Positions 21,114 to 32,265 of a DNA stretch of 64,000 nucleotides are shown piece after piece. The DNA lies in assembly GCA_947652605.1 (NCBI GenBank), contig OX393577.1, forward strand, positions 26,663,466 through 26,727,465. The letters run 5' to 3'. The translations under genes were made by a program, and so were the position numbers. This stretch comes from Elmis aenea. Lineage: Eukaryota; Arthropoda; Insecta; Coleoptera; Elmidae. Each line of letters opens with the position of its first letter. Position 1 is the first letter of the stretch. The notes under the pieces are model-generated. The model had not been told where the DNA came from. It saw nothing but the letters and a program-made list of their open reading frames with translations, and ran no database searches.

Positions 21114-21499
21114 TTTTTGGCACGTGTGTGCGCTACAGGAAATGAAATATGAGAAGATAAATTAAGTAAATTAAGGTATTGGAATGTTTAAATTATTGAA
21201 ATATTAAAATGATATAAAAATGTTCAGATATTCTGAACATTACTCTTATTGCATAAAAATATTTCCGTATCCTGGATTATATGAAATTGACTCTAATTTA
21301 ATTTACAATAATTAATTTAATTCGCCGAATGAACAGGTAACACTTCTTAATTTTATAAGTACAAAGATAATGAGACAAGTATAAAAACTGTTCAGTGTAA
21401 TTCAAGAATATTTGCAGTTCAAGTGCGCCCGTTAAAATATAAACAGTTAATTAAAAAAACAGGGATTTATTTCGATGTTCCTTATCATCCCTCATTAAA

Positions 21500-21650
21500 A
21501 TGAATAAAGAAAAAAAGGAAATTAAATATTTAACTTTTAAAGAAAAATTGCAAGCGATTGGAAAGTAAGTTGAGAAAGATGCGAGGTTGCAAAAGAAATG
21601 AGCATTCCAAGCAATACTTCTTCGGAATTATATAAAAACAGAGTATAAAT
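21500..21650 (+). pseudogene. CENP-B-type helix-turn-helix relic (Tigger/pogo-like)
   Basis: From ATG 21500 the plus strand reads MNKEKKEIKYLTFKEKLQAI then GK-stop-VEKDA. After a frameshift it reads EVAKEMSIPSNTSSELYKNR. This matches the first helix-turn-helix of CENP-B and pogo/Tigger transposases (YLTLEEKL..I..VE.G....E.AKEF.IP.ST.S...KN). One stop and one frameshift show it is dead. No DDE domain follows. Confidence 0.7.
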
Positions 21651-22333
21651 TAAAGCAAAAGTAGCGACAATCCAACAAATTTAAAGCGAAAAAAAAAGTT
21701 CCGTATAAAACATAATCAAATAAACTTAATTGATAGACTGACTGTAGGTACTGTAGTAATTATTTTGTAATTTTACTTTTGTTATAATTTTTCGTTTAGT
21801 ACAAAATCATAATTCAATAAACTGTATTGATTGATTGTATTGAAGTAGGTAATCCTTTTTAAATTTTCAATGTCTTTTGTGAGTGATGTATAATGAGTTT
21901 TTAAATATAATTTTGACCCTACGAAGGCATATGAATATAAATTATTGGAAGCGGGCATCCACATATTTAACAAAACCTCCCTAAGTCGATTAATCTCCGT
22001 AATTCGATATTTCATAAATCCTTTTTGAGAGTCGAGTTAGAGAGGTTTCACCTGTATTTAGAAATATAAACATTTGTATGAAATCCATATAATTGTAAAA
22101 CATATTTTAATTGAATTAAGTAAACAAAATTAGACATCATTTCATAAAAAAAATTAATAATAAAACCTCTACTATTGACATGTATATCACTAATTGGTAA
22201 AGATAATTTCTAATGTTTAAGTGACGTCTAGCCGCGATCATTTAGGAAAATATAAAAAATAGATCAAAAGCGGAGATGCGCAATTTTGTTTTCGATTGCC
22301 AATTTTCTTCGCCCCACAGGTAGAGAATCTCTG
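21651..22333. other. AT-rich non-coding stretch, nothing recognised
   Basis: No DDE domain or element end was found after the helix-turn-helix relic. The minus-strand ORF 21782-22015 has no motif. Confidence 0.45.
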
Positions 22334-22341
22334 CATTAGAC

Positions 22342-23123
22342 GAGGGTTTCTTAAACTGTGGGTAGCGAGCCAAAAGTGGGTCGCGAGAATTTTATTTTGG
22401 GTCGCAAACTATATTGAAAGTAATAATAAAGTTTTTATTTATTTAACCAAGCCGAAATTTCATATTTTATTCATTTGAAAGGTAATCTTTTGTGTAATGA
22501 GATTTTGAGTTTAAGTTGATAAATAAATTTAATAGCAAATTCAATATGTTTTTTTATAATTGTAAAAAAAATAGCGGTTATGAACAGGGACCCGAATCGC
22601 AAAAAATAACGGTTCAGTTCCGGTTGCATGTTCGATAAATTTTAATTTTTCGGTTTACGTTCCAATTCACCGGTTTTTATTTTATAATGATTTGGCAACC
22701 GGTTCGGCGGCAACGACTCAGTTCCGGTTCCGGTCTAATGCCTTATTTGTTTTAAATAGAAAACTTTAAAAAGTATACATTCTGCACAAAATTGTATGAT
22801 GAGGATGCATATTTACCAATGGAACTGTTTGAAATTTTCTTATTTTATAAGAAATATAATTGATCCAAATTGAACCGGTTATAGCGATTTAAACCGGTTT
22901 GGTTGGATTTTGCAGTTATGTTGATTTTTAACCAAAAAGTTCGGTTCCGGTTCAAGGTTCATGAAAAATGTACCGGTTCGTTACGGTTTTTGTTCCAGTT
23001 CCGGTTCAGGTCCATGGTTATGAATGGTTAATATTATCATTTGAATGTATCAAAATTTTGTTGGGTCGCGACAATTTTTTGGATTGGAAGTGGGTCGCGA
23101 AGAAAAAAGTTTAAGAAACACTG
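22342..23123. mobile_element. hAT (Charlie-like) MITE, split by another hAT
   Basis: The left end GAGGGTTTCTTAAACTGTGG and the inverse of the right end, CAGTGTTTCTTAAACTTTTT, are diverged TIRs of the CAGTGTTTCTNAAACT class. They are followed on both sides by GTGGGTCGCGA words. Duplications CATTAGAC (22334-22341) and CATAAGAC (23124-23131) match at 7 of 8. Removing the nested insert leaves about 342 bp of non-coding element. Confidence 0.88.
22585..23016. mobile_element. hAT MITE with CCGGTTC subterminal repeats
   Basis: It begins CAGGGACCCGAATCGC and ends GGTCCATG. It is flanked by a perfect 8-bp duplication GTTATGAA (22577-22584 and 23017-23024). GGTTCCGGTT-type words repeat through both ends. 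It is 432 bp, non-coding, and sits inside the 22342-23123 element, so it is younger. The copy at 5772 is a relative. Confidence 0.93.
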
Positions 23124-23131
23124 CATAAGAC

Positions 23132-23853
23132 TATACCATAAGTTATAACGTTTCGTTATTGGGCTCAAGTTTTACTAATAATTAACTAAAAATTAAATAA
23201 AATGTTTTTAAAACTTATCCAAAGATATTTTTGCAAAATAAACAGACAACATTAATTTATACAATACTCTGAGCTGTAGGATATTTGAATGATTGTGAAA
23301 AGTAATAAGATTACTACAGGCGCTACTTGAAATTCTCGTTTTTATTTTAGTAATTGCCTTATAATGAAATTTGTGTCGCGTCCTGTTGCTTCGAAAGCTA
23401 GGAATAGTAGAAATTAAAACACGCGATAATTACAGCATGTTTGATTAATCCCTATTTTAGAAAAAGAAACAAAAAATAAATAACCCTAGATTTATACCGG
23501 ATGCTACCGTAAACATTTTCATTTGTTCCCATCCGGTTAATTAGTTATAGCTAATTCAAATTGAGGGAACTACACCTTCAACAAATGTTATAATTTAGAT
23601 TTTATAGTAATAGTAAGTGAAATATCATAACAAAAAAATTTAAAAAAATTAATCTTTAATAATCACAATACTTTTATACATTTTCATTTATTTTTATACA
23701 TTTTATGCAGGTATTCAAAAAACAATACTGAAATATATTGATATATGTAAGTTAAATTTGCAATGAAATATTTTTTTTACTTTTGTTGATGCAAAATGAT
23801 TTGTCATCAAAATTAATTTTTTATAAGATCATTTTTCTAGGATAAAATTGAGA
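23132..23853. other. AT-rich non-coding stretch, nothing recognised
   Basis: No element end or domain was recognised. Confidence 0.5.
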
Positions 23854-23877
23854 GGCTAGATCAGTGTTTTTCAGCCT

Positions 23878-23942
23878 GTGTGCCGCGACACGCCGGTGTG
23901 CCGCGACACGCTGGCATGCCGCGACACGCTAGTATGCCGCGA
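23878..23942. repeat. 18-bp tandem repeat beside the hAT end
   Basis: Three full copies and part of a fourth of GTGTGCCGCGACACGCCG stand 16 bases inside the TIR. The unit holds a palindromic TGCCGCGACA core that also occurs near the right end. It is a likely expansion of a transposase-binding word. Confidence 0.9.
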
Positions 23943-24430
23943 GCATTCTTCAAGTGTGTCGCAGAATATAAAATCCAAAATAAATAAACAGTTTTTGCAA
24001 AAACGCTATGTTTAAGATTTAAAAATGCAATTAAGTTGCTACTTTTGTGAAAAGTATTAAATATCTCACCAACTACGGGGTTTAGACATAGGACAACCCC
24101 TATAAAAATTAAAGAGGAGAAAAAAGCTTTTGAAGACCGAAATAAAATAAGGGTGGTTAATTTTGAAGTTTGGAAAGTTTGGCATTTTTTTGTGAACACC
24201 CTGCATCACTAAATTTTTAATTTTTAAAATGTTGTTCCCTAACCGGACTAACATTATTGCTAATTTTATTTTTTAACTTCAAAAAACGGGGTCGCTACGA
24301 AGTTAAGCCTACTTATGTAAGATTTTTCGGAAAAAAAAAAATTATAAGTTGGCAACACTGACAAAAAATCGAAAAGTAAACAGACATTTATGTAGAGCTT
24401 AAAAAATGACATCCGAAGACCTAAAAATAT

Positions 24431-24648
24431 ACAGGGTGTTCCATTTAAAGAAATCTTTGTTTTTGTTATAGCGCAGAATTGGGAAAGTTGAAAATAATTT
24501 TAATACGTAGCTCTTTTCAAACTAATTACTTTATGTACCTATTTAAGTTAAAGTTAGCCATTTTGAAAACTTTATACCAATACTCTAGCTATTATAATAA
24601 GCTAGATCCCCATGTTTAAACTCGAATTCGAACACCCTGTATAATGTA
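24431..24648. mobile_element. Small TACAGGGTGTT MITE nested in the hAT
   Basis: The left end TATACAGGGTGTTCCATTTA and the right end inverse TATACAGGGTGTTCGAATTC bracket about 215 bp. The right part (CGAGTTTAAACATGGGGATC then TAGCTTATTATAATAGCTA) recurs at 30040 and 34900. Confidence 0.7.
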
Positions 24649-24939
24649 TGTCGCGAAATTTTACCGTTGTAAAAGTATACCGCGACATTGAAGAGGTTGA
24701 AAAACACTGGGTTAGATTAGATAGTGGCTCTTAGCCCATGGTTGACGATAAATCATTTTTTCAGGCGCACTCGAACTTCAAAAATTGTAATTTCTTGCAC
24801 ACATTGAATAAAAAGATAAAGGAAGGTTCTTTTAAAATTATACATTGTAGGTGACGGAAATGACGACATAAGAGTCTTCTCATAGCGGCCGGTTTTGACA
24901 CGTCAAAAAGTCAAGAAATTTAGAGTTTTATGTCTTACA

Positions 24940-25013
24940 ATGGTTAGCTGCAAATCCTGTAGTCTTATAAATAAGTCAAAAAATATTAAAGATAAAAAGA
25001 TTACGTTTCATAG
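24940..25013 (+). pseudogene. THAP-domain first exon (transposase N-terminus)
   Basis: An open frame from ATG 24940 reads MVSCKSCSLINKSKN then IKDKKITFH and ends two bases into an Arg codon at a consensus splice donor AG|GTAAGT (25013/25014). C-x2-C, then NKS...KD...FH[R], is the start of the C2CH THAP zinc finger that P-type transposases use to bind their ends. In THAP proteins the later Cys and His lie downstream, and here they would have to be on a second exon, which is absent. In this copy the exon is still open. Without downstream exons it can encode nothing useful. Confidence 0.8.
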
Positions 25014-25372
25014 GTAAGTAGACATTAATATTTTGTATAGTAATCATGTATTGAAAATTTGATGTGGTTTGTCCAAAATGTATGTCATATGAGTGGCGCG
25101 CATTTTTGTACTGCATATTTTTTAACTCTCATAATAAACTATCCTAATATTAATGTATGCTGTCATTTTTTTAACAACCTCAGCCACAAAACAAGAAATA
25201 AATAAGTAAATAACAGGCTCAAGTCAAAACAAAGCAAGTATTTACATTATTCAATACCTATTAAAAAATGTTAGGTAGGCCACTGAGAAGCGGAAACATG
25301 CATCCGCCATATTGAGAAGCCTTTTTGGACGTCTTAGGATCGCTAAAATGCTCCTTCCTTTATCTTTTTATA

Positions 25373-27489
25373 CACCGTAAAAAGTTTTTCTGTAAATTTA
25401 CCACGATAATCATTGGCTTTATTTAGCCATGGATAATCATAGTAAATTTCCAACTTAAAATGTGAATTTACATAAGTGATGTAAATTTACAAAAGTAGTG
25501 TAAAACATTTTTACAGAAAAACTGTAATAATTTACATTTAGTTTATAGTAAATTTCCATATAAGAAAGTTAATGTTACTAATGTTTCCATCTTATTAAAG
25601 GGAACGTTACACGTAATATGTAAATAATATGTATTTTACTGTATAGTATAATCTGTAAATTTACACCAATATTTTGGGAGTTTACAGAAATATTTAGTGT
25701 TATTACATTTTGTGTGTGTTGAGTGTGATTAAGTGTGTCAGAATCGAGGCCATTAGAAAGATTTGAGGCATAAGCAGTTTTTCCGATCAACAATGACTGC
25801 AATTTTGAATACCTACAATCAACGTTGACATACTGCTACCACTACAAACTTTTAATAATACATAATTATAAACACAGTTTTTTTTTTTTACAAAGAAATC
25901 TTCAGTAATGGAGATGTTGTAGGTTGTGGTACAATAAAAATATTAAACATGTTTAATATAAATTTTATTGGTCTATAAATATAAAAAAAAACTTAGCCCT
26001 AATAATGACTTAACATAAAAAATATACATTGCAATTTGGCTTTAGATAATGAAATTTTTATAAAACCAAATATGTTAGTTCAGGTACATAACTTCTGCTT
26101 CTTAAATGATACGAAAATATCTTAAATTTATAATAACTAAAACACAAATAATATGGACATGCAGACAAAAGTCTTTTACAAAATAATGATACATGAATAA
26201 CTTAACAAACTATGATGAATGTTATAATAGTATAGACCTAAATCTAAATAATAACTTTAAGATAGGTATGTAATAATCATGGGATACTTTGTTTCCTTTA
26301 TTTAAAGTAATTTTGACAGGAGCAACATAATTCTTATTCCGTTTATAATATTTTTCACGCAAATAATTTGTTCCTAATTTTTTATGCGCTAAGTAAAAAA
26401 GATCTTCTGTGATAATGCGCTTGTTTACTTCTATTCCAATTTCTGACAATTTGTTAACAATAAATGAATTATTTAATTGGCTAATATCTCCGAGACCGTC
26501 TATTAACGTTTGTAACGATTTTTTTTTGGTAAAAAGAACTTTGATTCCAATGTTAAATAAAGAGAAGAAAATAACTTTAAACTGAGTAATTTTAAACTCT
26601 CACTACTTATTTCATCAGCAACACTTTCAAACACACTCAGCTCCAGATATTCAGAATTATTATTAAGCTTACTGATTTTCATTTTAGCAATTAGTTCAAC
26701 TTGCGATCTTTTTTCGTAATAATGTTTTCTTACAAAATGAGACTGAATGGTAAATAAACTACCAAAAGAATTATTTACATTGCAATATGCCTTCAGTGGA
26801 CATTTAACTCGTTTTCCAGCTTTTATAGAATTATAAAAATGACTGGTAAAAACCTTTTTTTGGTCACTTTTAAAATCACAGTTTTCCACATTACATTTAT
26901 ATAAGAAATTATTTGAGACGTCAATTTCATAGTGCATTCTGGTTAGGTGCGTGACAAACACTCCGTATTTTCGGAATCCCATAGAGCAGCCATCGTGCAA
27001 ACAATTAAAGCTGTTTGCAGTTTGTCGGTGCAAGTAATTGTGTAAATCGTATTTTCTTATTGTAGTAAATGTTGCGTTGCAGACGCTGCATTTAAACATT
27101 TTTTGTAAAAAAATGAATTTTTATTCACCTGCAAAACTCACAGAACACTTCCAACCACATAGACATAGACAATGCACAATGAACAAATCTTAAAGAAACC
27201 GACACGAAAACGTGTTACAACCCGCAATTCGGTGTATGTGGTGGGATAATTTTACATAGTTTCCTCATGTAAATGTCCAGTAAGACTGTAAATATTAAGT
27301 AATTTTACATAACGTTTTGTAGTTTTAATTTCATACTGTAAAATACTTGTAAAGTTCACCAAAACTTAGTATTTTTACTATTAAACGAATGGAATAAGCC
27401 ATTTACGTTGTTTTTGTGGTAATTTTTATGTAAACTTACATATTAGCACATGTAACTTAGGTGTATTTTTACATGCATTTTTTACAGTG
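25373..27489 (-). mobile_element. CACTA-like (EnSpm) element with zinc-finger gene relic
   Basis: The left end CACCGTAAAAAG and the right-end inverse CACTGTAAAAAATGCATG are CACTG-type TIRs flanked by TA (25371-25372 and 27490-27491). About 300 bp inside each end is crowded with TTTACA/TGTAAA words, typical of subterminal transposase sites in CACTA elements. The only gene trace is a minus-strand zinc-finger pseudogene. It sits exactly at TTTTTATA|CAATG in the P-like element, which is thus the older insertion. Confidence 0.75.
26222..27099 (-). pseudogene. C2H2 zinc-finger gene of a CACTA-like element, broken
   Basis: The ORF 27099-26503 (198 codons) opens with MFKCSVCNATFTTIRKYDLH and carries C2H2 fingers at C4/C7/H20/H24 and C33/C38/H51/H56, plus a partial third (C69/C74/H87). 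It is followed by RKHYYEKRS and a leucine-rich stretch. A frameshift near 26510 passes into the frame of ORF 26449-26222, which reads NKRIITEDLFYLAHKK, then NYVAPVKITLNKGN and YYIPIL. From memory, this layout (N-terminal fingers, then Y.EPV.I.LG...YVPIL) matches a widespread uncharacterised family of transposon-borne proteins in fish, cnidarians and insects. The catalytic part, if any, is missing. It could instead be a captured host zinc-finger gene. Confidence 0.6.
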
Positions 27490-27504
27490 TACAATGCTTG
27501 TACA

Positions 27505-29206
27505 TAAGTACCACTTGAACTGCAAAAAGTAATTAAGCGAGAGATCTAAGCCGATACACGAACTGCTAAAAGTCTCGAATTATACTTTTTCTTGAATTTC
27601 GTACCTATATAGGTAAGCTGTCAAAAGAGGTTGGAGTATTCCTAAATATTCGCCACTTAAATTTCATACAACTACAACGAAATATTTCGTTCCGAACAAA
27701 AACGAAATATTTTTTTTTTTAGTCCCTGCTTCTAACAGCTAAACACACAACTTGAAAACCTTTAAACGTATTTTATAGCAAAATAAACAAAGTAGTGCAA
27801 ATGAATAGATACCTTAAGCGCGCCCTAAAAATTATACCGAACGGAACTACTTTACATGTTGGCAAAAATATTATTTTACCTTTCAACATTTTGTTTTGTT
27901 ATCTAAAAGTTGGTCTTAACTCAATGTTTTTAGTCTACAAATTTGTTGTAGCACTTTACCCAAATAATTGTTTACTTCCATCGCGTACGTTAAATTTTTT
28001 GTGAGTTTTGAAATTACTCTTGATTACTAACAGATGCATGAAATCGTTATTTAAATTCGATAGCCAATAATTGTGTCTTCAAAAACTTAATAACAAAAAA
28101 AAACTAACGTTAGCGTTTGAGCAAATGGTCTAAATTTACAAAAAAAAAGTTTAATTGCAGAATATAAATGTAGTTTTACAAGTCACTGGAACACGCGCTG
28201 AAATGATTCGATGGTTTAATAAAAAGTATTCAGTCAAGTTAGTTGTTTTATAAGTATATATTTGTAACTTGCTTCTTGTTCTAAGTTGAAAAGCGTGGTA
28301 AAACAATGTAGTAGAAGAATTTATGTTTGCTTTGAAAATATTTTGAAATTTCTTGCCTTAGCACGTTTTGTAATGAAAATAAACGTCTACTGTTCTTGCA
28401 CGCGATTTGATAAAGTGTTAATTAAATCTTTAACTGTAAGAAACGTATGTTTTATTTGTTAAAGTAAAAGGTTTCTTCAAATGTGTTAACCCCTTAAATG
28501 TTGTTTTGCTAATTTATATAAACTTATTATTACATATTGGATCAAAACTTTTATTGATTCAAGCAAATTGTAACAGTTATAATTGAAACCCATCAAATTT
28601 AATTAAATATCGTTAAACCAAGGGCAATTAGCGTTTGTTTATATCTGTTGTCTTTATGTTTAACTTTTGGCAGTAAAGTTAAATATACCGCACGATTTGT
28701 ATTTATCCGTTTTCATCTTTAAACAACAAGGTAAATTGGATTTACAATTATCTTGAAAATCACAGATTTGCAAAAGTATTTATTTACATTGGAAACGGCA
28801 GATAAAAGTTTAATTTCAGTCTAAAACTAAAAAAAACGAATAGTTTACATGGTTTAAGAAAACTACAAAGATAATACACAAAAAGAAAGTAAAATAAAGC
28901 TTTTTAAGTCTGTTCTAATTGCGCAAGCAATAGGACTTTACAAATCACTTTGAAAATGAACAAAATACTTATGAAAAGACATACCTAATAAGTACAAAAA
29001 GAAATATATTTTAGAGATGATCGTATACTGCATTTTTCTTAAGCAGCTTATAAAGCAGCTCACATCAACAAATGCATATTTTCATTTCGACATTACCAGA
29101 ATATAATCTTATGATTACATCATTAAATACCTTTTTGCGTTGCCATGGTCGCCAAAATACTTAAAATCGCTTTAAAACACAACCTCATAAATTATAGGTG
29201 ACTGTA
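27505..29206. other. AT-rich non-coding stretch, nothing recognised
   Basis: A plus-strand ORF 27795-28004 has no domain. Neither strand shows element ends. Confidence 0.5.
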
Positions 29207-29208
29207 TA

Positions 29209-29583
29209 TAGGGACAATCGGAAAGTCTGCAAAAAATGGAAAAAAAAATTATTATCGTTATCTCAGATAATGTTATTTTCAGTAATAGTTGGTGTATGGT
29301 CTAAAACTAATTTTAATATTTTTTAAAATTTACTATAGGTAGGTCATGCTTTAAAATTCTAAACACATTTTTTTCATAATTTGTTTTATAACCCCTAAAA
29401 TACGTACACTTTACTCTTATTTCTAAAATTGCTAAAATCTAGTGTCGTTAAAATTTTTATTGAACTTTATTTCATTTTAAAATTTGTTTTAGGCGACACA
29501 CCAACTTTTATCAAGAATAAAATGTTTTGAAAATCGATTATAAAATACTTTTTCATCTGTTACAAACTTTTCAAATGATCCTG
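29209..29583. mobile_element. Tc1/mariner-type MITE
   Basis: The left end TAGGGACAATCGGAAAGTCT and the right-end inverse CAGGATCATTTGAAAAGTTT are diverged TIRs with TA on both sides (29207-29208 and 29584-29585). Internal words AAATCGCTAAAATCTAGTG-like and CACCAACTTTTATCAAGAA recur at 46.4-47.1 kb. Confidence 0.7.
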
Positions 29584-29585
29584 TA

Positions 29586-30229
29586 TACATATTTTTGTGT
29601 TCTATAATGTTCCCTTCAATAAATTCCAATCTTTTTAAACGGTAAGGTCATTATTAAGCGGAAAATACTTCCCAAAAGCAAAACAAAAGCTAGTAAACAA
29701 CTATTTGTTCTCTACCGTCTTGGCATACAGAAACGTTAATTCAGGTCTTAATAGCCTACTGCAAAGTAATCGTAAAATAAAACCATCCCTAATTGTCGGA
29801 ACGTTTCTCAAATATAATTAGTGGTCGAAAATAAACCGTTGAATTTTTACAGTTTGGGTTACTTTTTCAACAGAATGGCACAAATAATATTAACGACTTA
29901 ATTTTCCGATTGCACAGTTTCCGTTTAGGCATTAAGTAAGTGTAATTTTACGATAATATAATAAAAAACATTTTTAGACAAAAACTTTTGTATAGAGCTT
30001 CATTTTGTTTATTATAAAAACTGTATTTAGCCACAAAACATACAGGGTGTTTGAAATTCGAGTTTAAGCATAAGGATTTTGCTTATTATATATTATATTG
30101 ATGCCACATTTTCACTGATGTTCCTAAACACTTCCTGTTTCTTCGGTTAACTAATCTGTTTACAACAGTTTAGTGCACTTGACAATGCGTTTTAAAATGA
30201 CGGGGGTAGGCTATTATTTTGCTCTAGTA
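29586..30229. other. Non-coding stretch with a solitary TACAGGGTGTTTGAAATTCG end
   Basis: Near 30040, ACAGGGTGTTTGAAATTCGA matches the terminus seen at 24640 (inverted) and 34900, but no partner end follows. The rest shows nothing. Confidence 0.5.
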
Positions 30230-30300
30230 CAGTGTTTCTCATACTTTTTACTCTTAGGACCCCTTTCAAAATTAAATTCTTACAGACGACCCCAATGAAT
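30230..30300 (+). mobile_element. Solitary hAT end
   Basis: CAGTGTTTCTCATACTTTTT then ACTCTTAGGACCCC is a Charlie-type hAT terminus. A possible inverse AACAAACACTG ends at 30901, but the flanking 8-mers (CTCTAGTA and CAAATAGG) do not match, so the element is incomplete or its right end is elsewhere. Confidence 0.45.
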
Positions 30301-32257
30301 TGTTTTGTAGGCAATATTTTCGTTTTCTTCTGGTCATCGCGTAAACATATTCAGTAGCCTCAAATGTGTAAATTTGTTGAAATCCCCGATTCGAACATTT
30401 TCGTGATTACAATACTTTCTTTATACTACGTCTGGCGAAAACAAAAATCTATTGCTTGTTTCGCAAAAACTCTCAGCTTGCACTAATGATGACTACTCTT
30501 AACCCTGGATGTGACGCGAAACTTTTTTAAGTGTCACAATCACGTCTCCGCGTAGACAATAACGGGAGCTGAAAAAGTTTAAAATTCATGGACAATTACA
30601 GAAAAAGAAATTGCTCAGATTCGGTATTGCTTCGTATTGATTAATCATTTACAACAGTACTGTGCATACAAATTTTAGCGAAAGACAACACAAAGATTCG
30701 ACCTTAAATTAAAGAAGAACTTTTTCGATACTCAATAAATAGAGCGTTATTCAACTTCTTACGTTTTGAGCGTATATTGAAATTTACGTATATTCAGCGT
30801 AGTTTACAATCAATAGATTATTAAATGTTTCAGTTCATTGCGTATCTGCATTTAGATGACATGAATTATTTAATAAAGCACATTCATATTAACAAACACT
30901 GCAAATAGGTATAGAATGTTGTTACACGAATATCGGCCACTTTCCAAGAAAGCCGCTACCCTTGCAACAAGAAGGGGTATTTCGGACTCGCGGCTAGTTC
31001 AGACGAGAAGGGGGTAGGTCCGAATTAGAAATAAACTTGTAGATATCAATAAGGGCGCCACACTATTTATTCTATAAGGTTTCAAATAGCGAAAAAACCT
31101 AGGAAATGAAATAAAAGAATTCGTAGACGAGAATGATGAATGCCTTTAATAATAAATAAATAGTAAATGTTGCAAATTAAAAATAAAACAAAGAATACAC
31201 TTGACAATAATAACTCCTGGTCTCAACAGACTTGAAAGGCTAATAAAAACATTCGCTAAAATTAAACGAAAAGAAAGTACATGCTACGACATAAGGTTGG
31301 TTCTGTTCCGATGTTTGCAAGTACCTATTTAAAATACACAAATATATACCTAAAAGAATAATAATGCAGTTTCAATGAAGATACAATTCGCTTAAATGGA
31401 AGAGCTCTCCTACCTATTAAAACTTGCGGCGCTAAAATCACCGAACGATAACATAACCAAAAATACCTTGCAAACTGAGTACGGTTCCTAACTTATTAAT
31501 CGTAAGGTACAAATAAAAATATGGTGACGACAAAGCCACTCAAAGGTTGTTGAGAACGTAGGATAATAACAAATTAATTTAAATGTTACTAAATAACACC
31601 AGCAAAAATACAAAATTACTAATTCAACGTTACTACATAACGCCGAGGAAAACCAGTGAACTAACAGTAGTAACGAGCTGAAGGCTCTACAATAGTTACA
31701 GAAATATAGTGATTTAGAAATAAACAAACAATAAGAACGTAGCTGATAGTCGGGGCTTAAATATAGAATCTTAGCTTTCGTTGAGCCGCCGAAGACACGT
31801 TGAAGGAGAAGAAATGTTGTAGGGAAATGCTGTCCGTAGTTCCAAGACTAGCGGTAGTACATCAAAACATCAACGGAACATCAACGGATAACCTCGAACG
31901 GAACAGTAAGCGTCAGCCCAAAGCTTAAACCTAAGCTGCGGCTAAGATAGCTGAACAGGAGCTCAGACAAAACGTTTGTATCAAGACCAAACTTAAAAAC
32001 CAGGCTTAAGACCAAACTTAAAGACAAAGCTTAAAACCAAGCTCAAGACCAAGCCTATAGACACCTGAAAGAAAAGAAATATATAACCTCCAATTTTCAC
32101 GTGGTTCAAAGAAAAAGATTACCTGTCTTAGCGCTAATAAATCATCCAATCGTTTTATTGGCAGGAACAAATTCGCCGTAGCGTGACTTAACAAAGTCGG
32201 CACCCACCGATATTAAACTAGATTTCCATGGATTCTTATTTCACAATAAACAGGTGT
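30301..32257. other. Non-coding stretch with AAGACCAAACTTAAA repeats
   Basis: Degenerate repeats of AAGACCAAACTTAAA/AAGCTTAAAACCAAG stand at about 31980-32060. GGGCGCCA at 31049 could be a minus-strand primer-binding site, but no LTR pair was found. No gene was recognised. Confidence 0.4.
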
Positions 32258-32265
32258 CTTTGACT

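Larger units (their letters stand above)
23862..24709. mobile_element. hAT non-autonomous element, CAGTGTTTTTCA family
   Basis: It begins CAGTGTTTTTCAGCCTGTG and its right end inverts to CAGTGTTTTTCAACCTCTT. Duplications GGCTAGAT (23854-23861) and GGTTAGAT (24710-24717) match at 7 of 8. It carries GCCGCGACA words at both ends and a small TA-type MITE inside. No transposase. Confidence 0.92.
24802..27496 (+). mobile_element. P-like (THAP) non-autonomous element, copy 1, split by a CACTA-like insertion
   Basis: It begins CATTGAATAAAAAGATAAAG and its right end, after removing the insertion at 25373-27489, is the inverse TTATCTTTTTATA plus CAATG. Duplications CTTGCACA (24794-24801) and CTTGTACA (27497-27504) match at 7 of 8. 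An 8-bp duplication with ends beginning CA is P-element-like. The net length is about 576 bp and it aligns throughout with copy 2 at 32266-32818. The THAP exon inside ties it to the P/THAP transposase group. Confidence 0.88.

Noticed and set aside
30230..30901. Complete hAT between CAGTGTTTCTCATAC and AACAAACACTG
   Set aside because: Flanking 8-mers CTCTAGTA and CAAATAGG do not match, so only the left end is reported.
31040..32240. Possible minus-strand solo LTR with GGGCGCCA primer site at 31049
   Set aside because: No second LTR, no TG...CA ends next to the site and no target duplication. The octamer alone is weak evidence.
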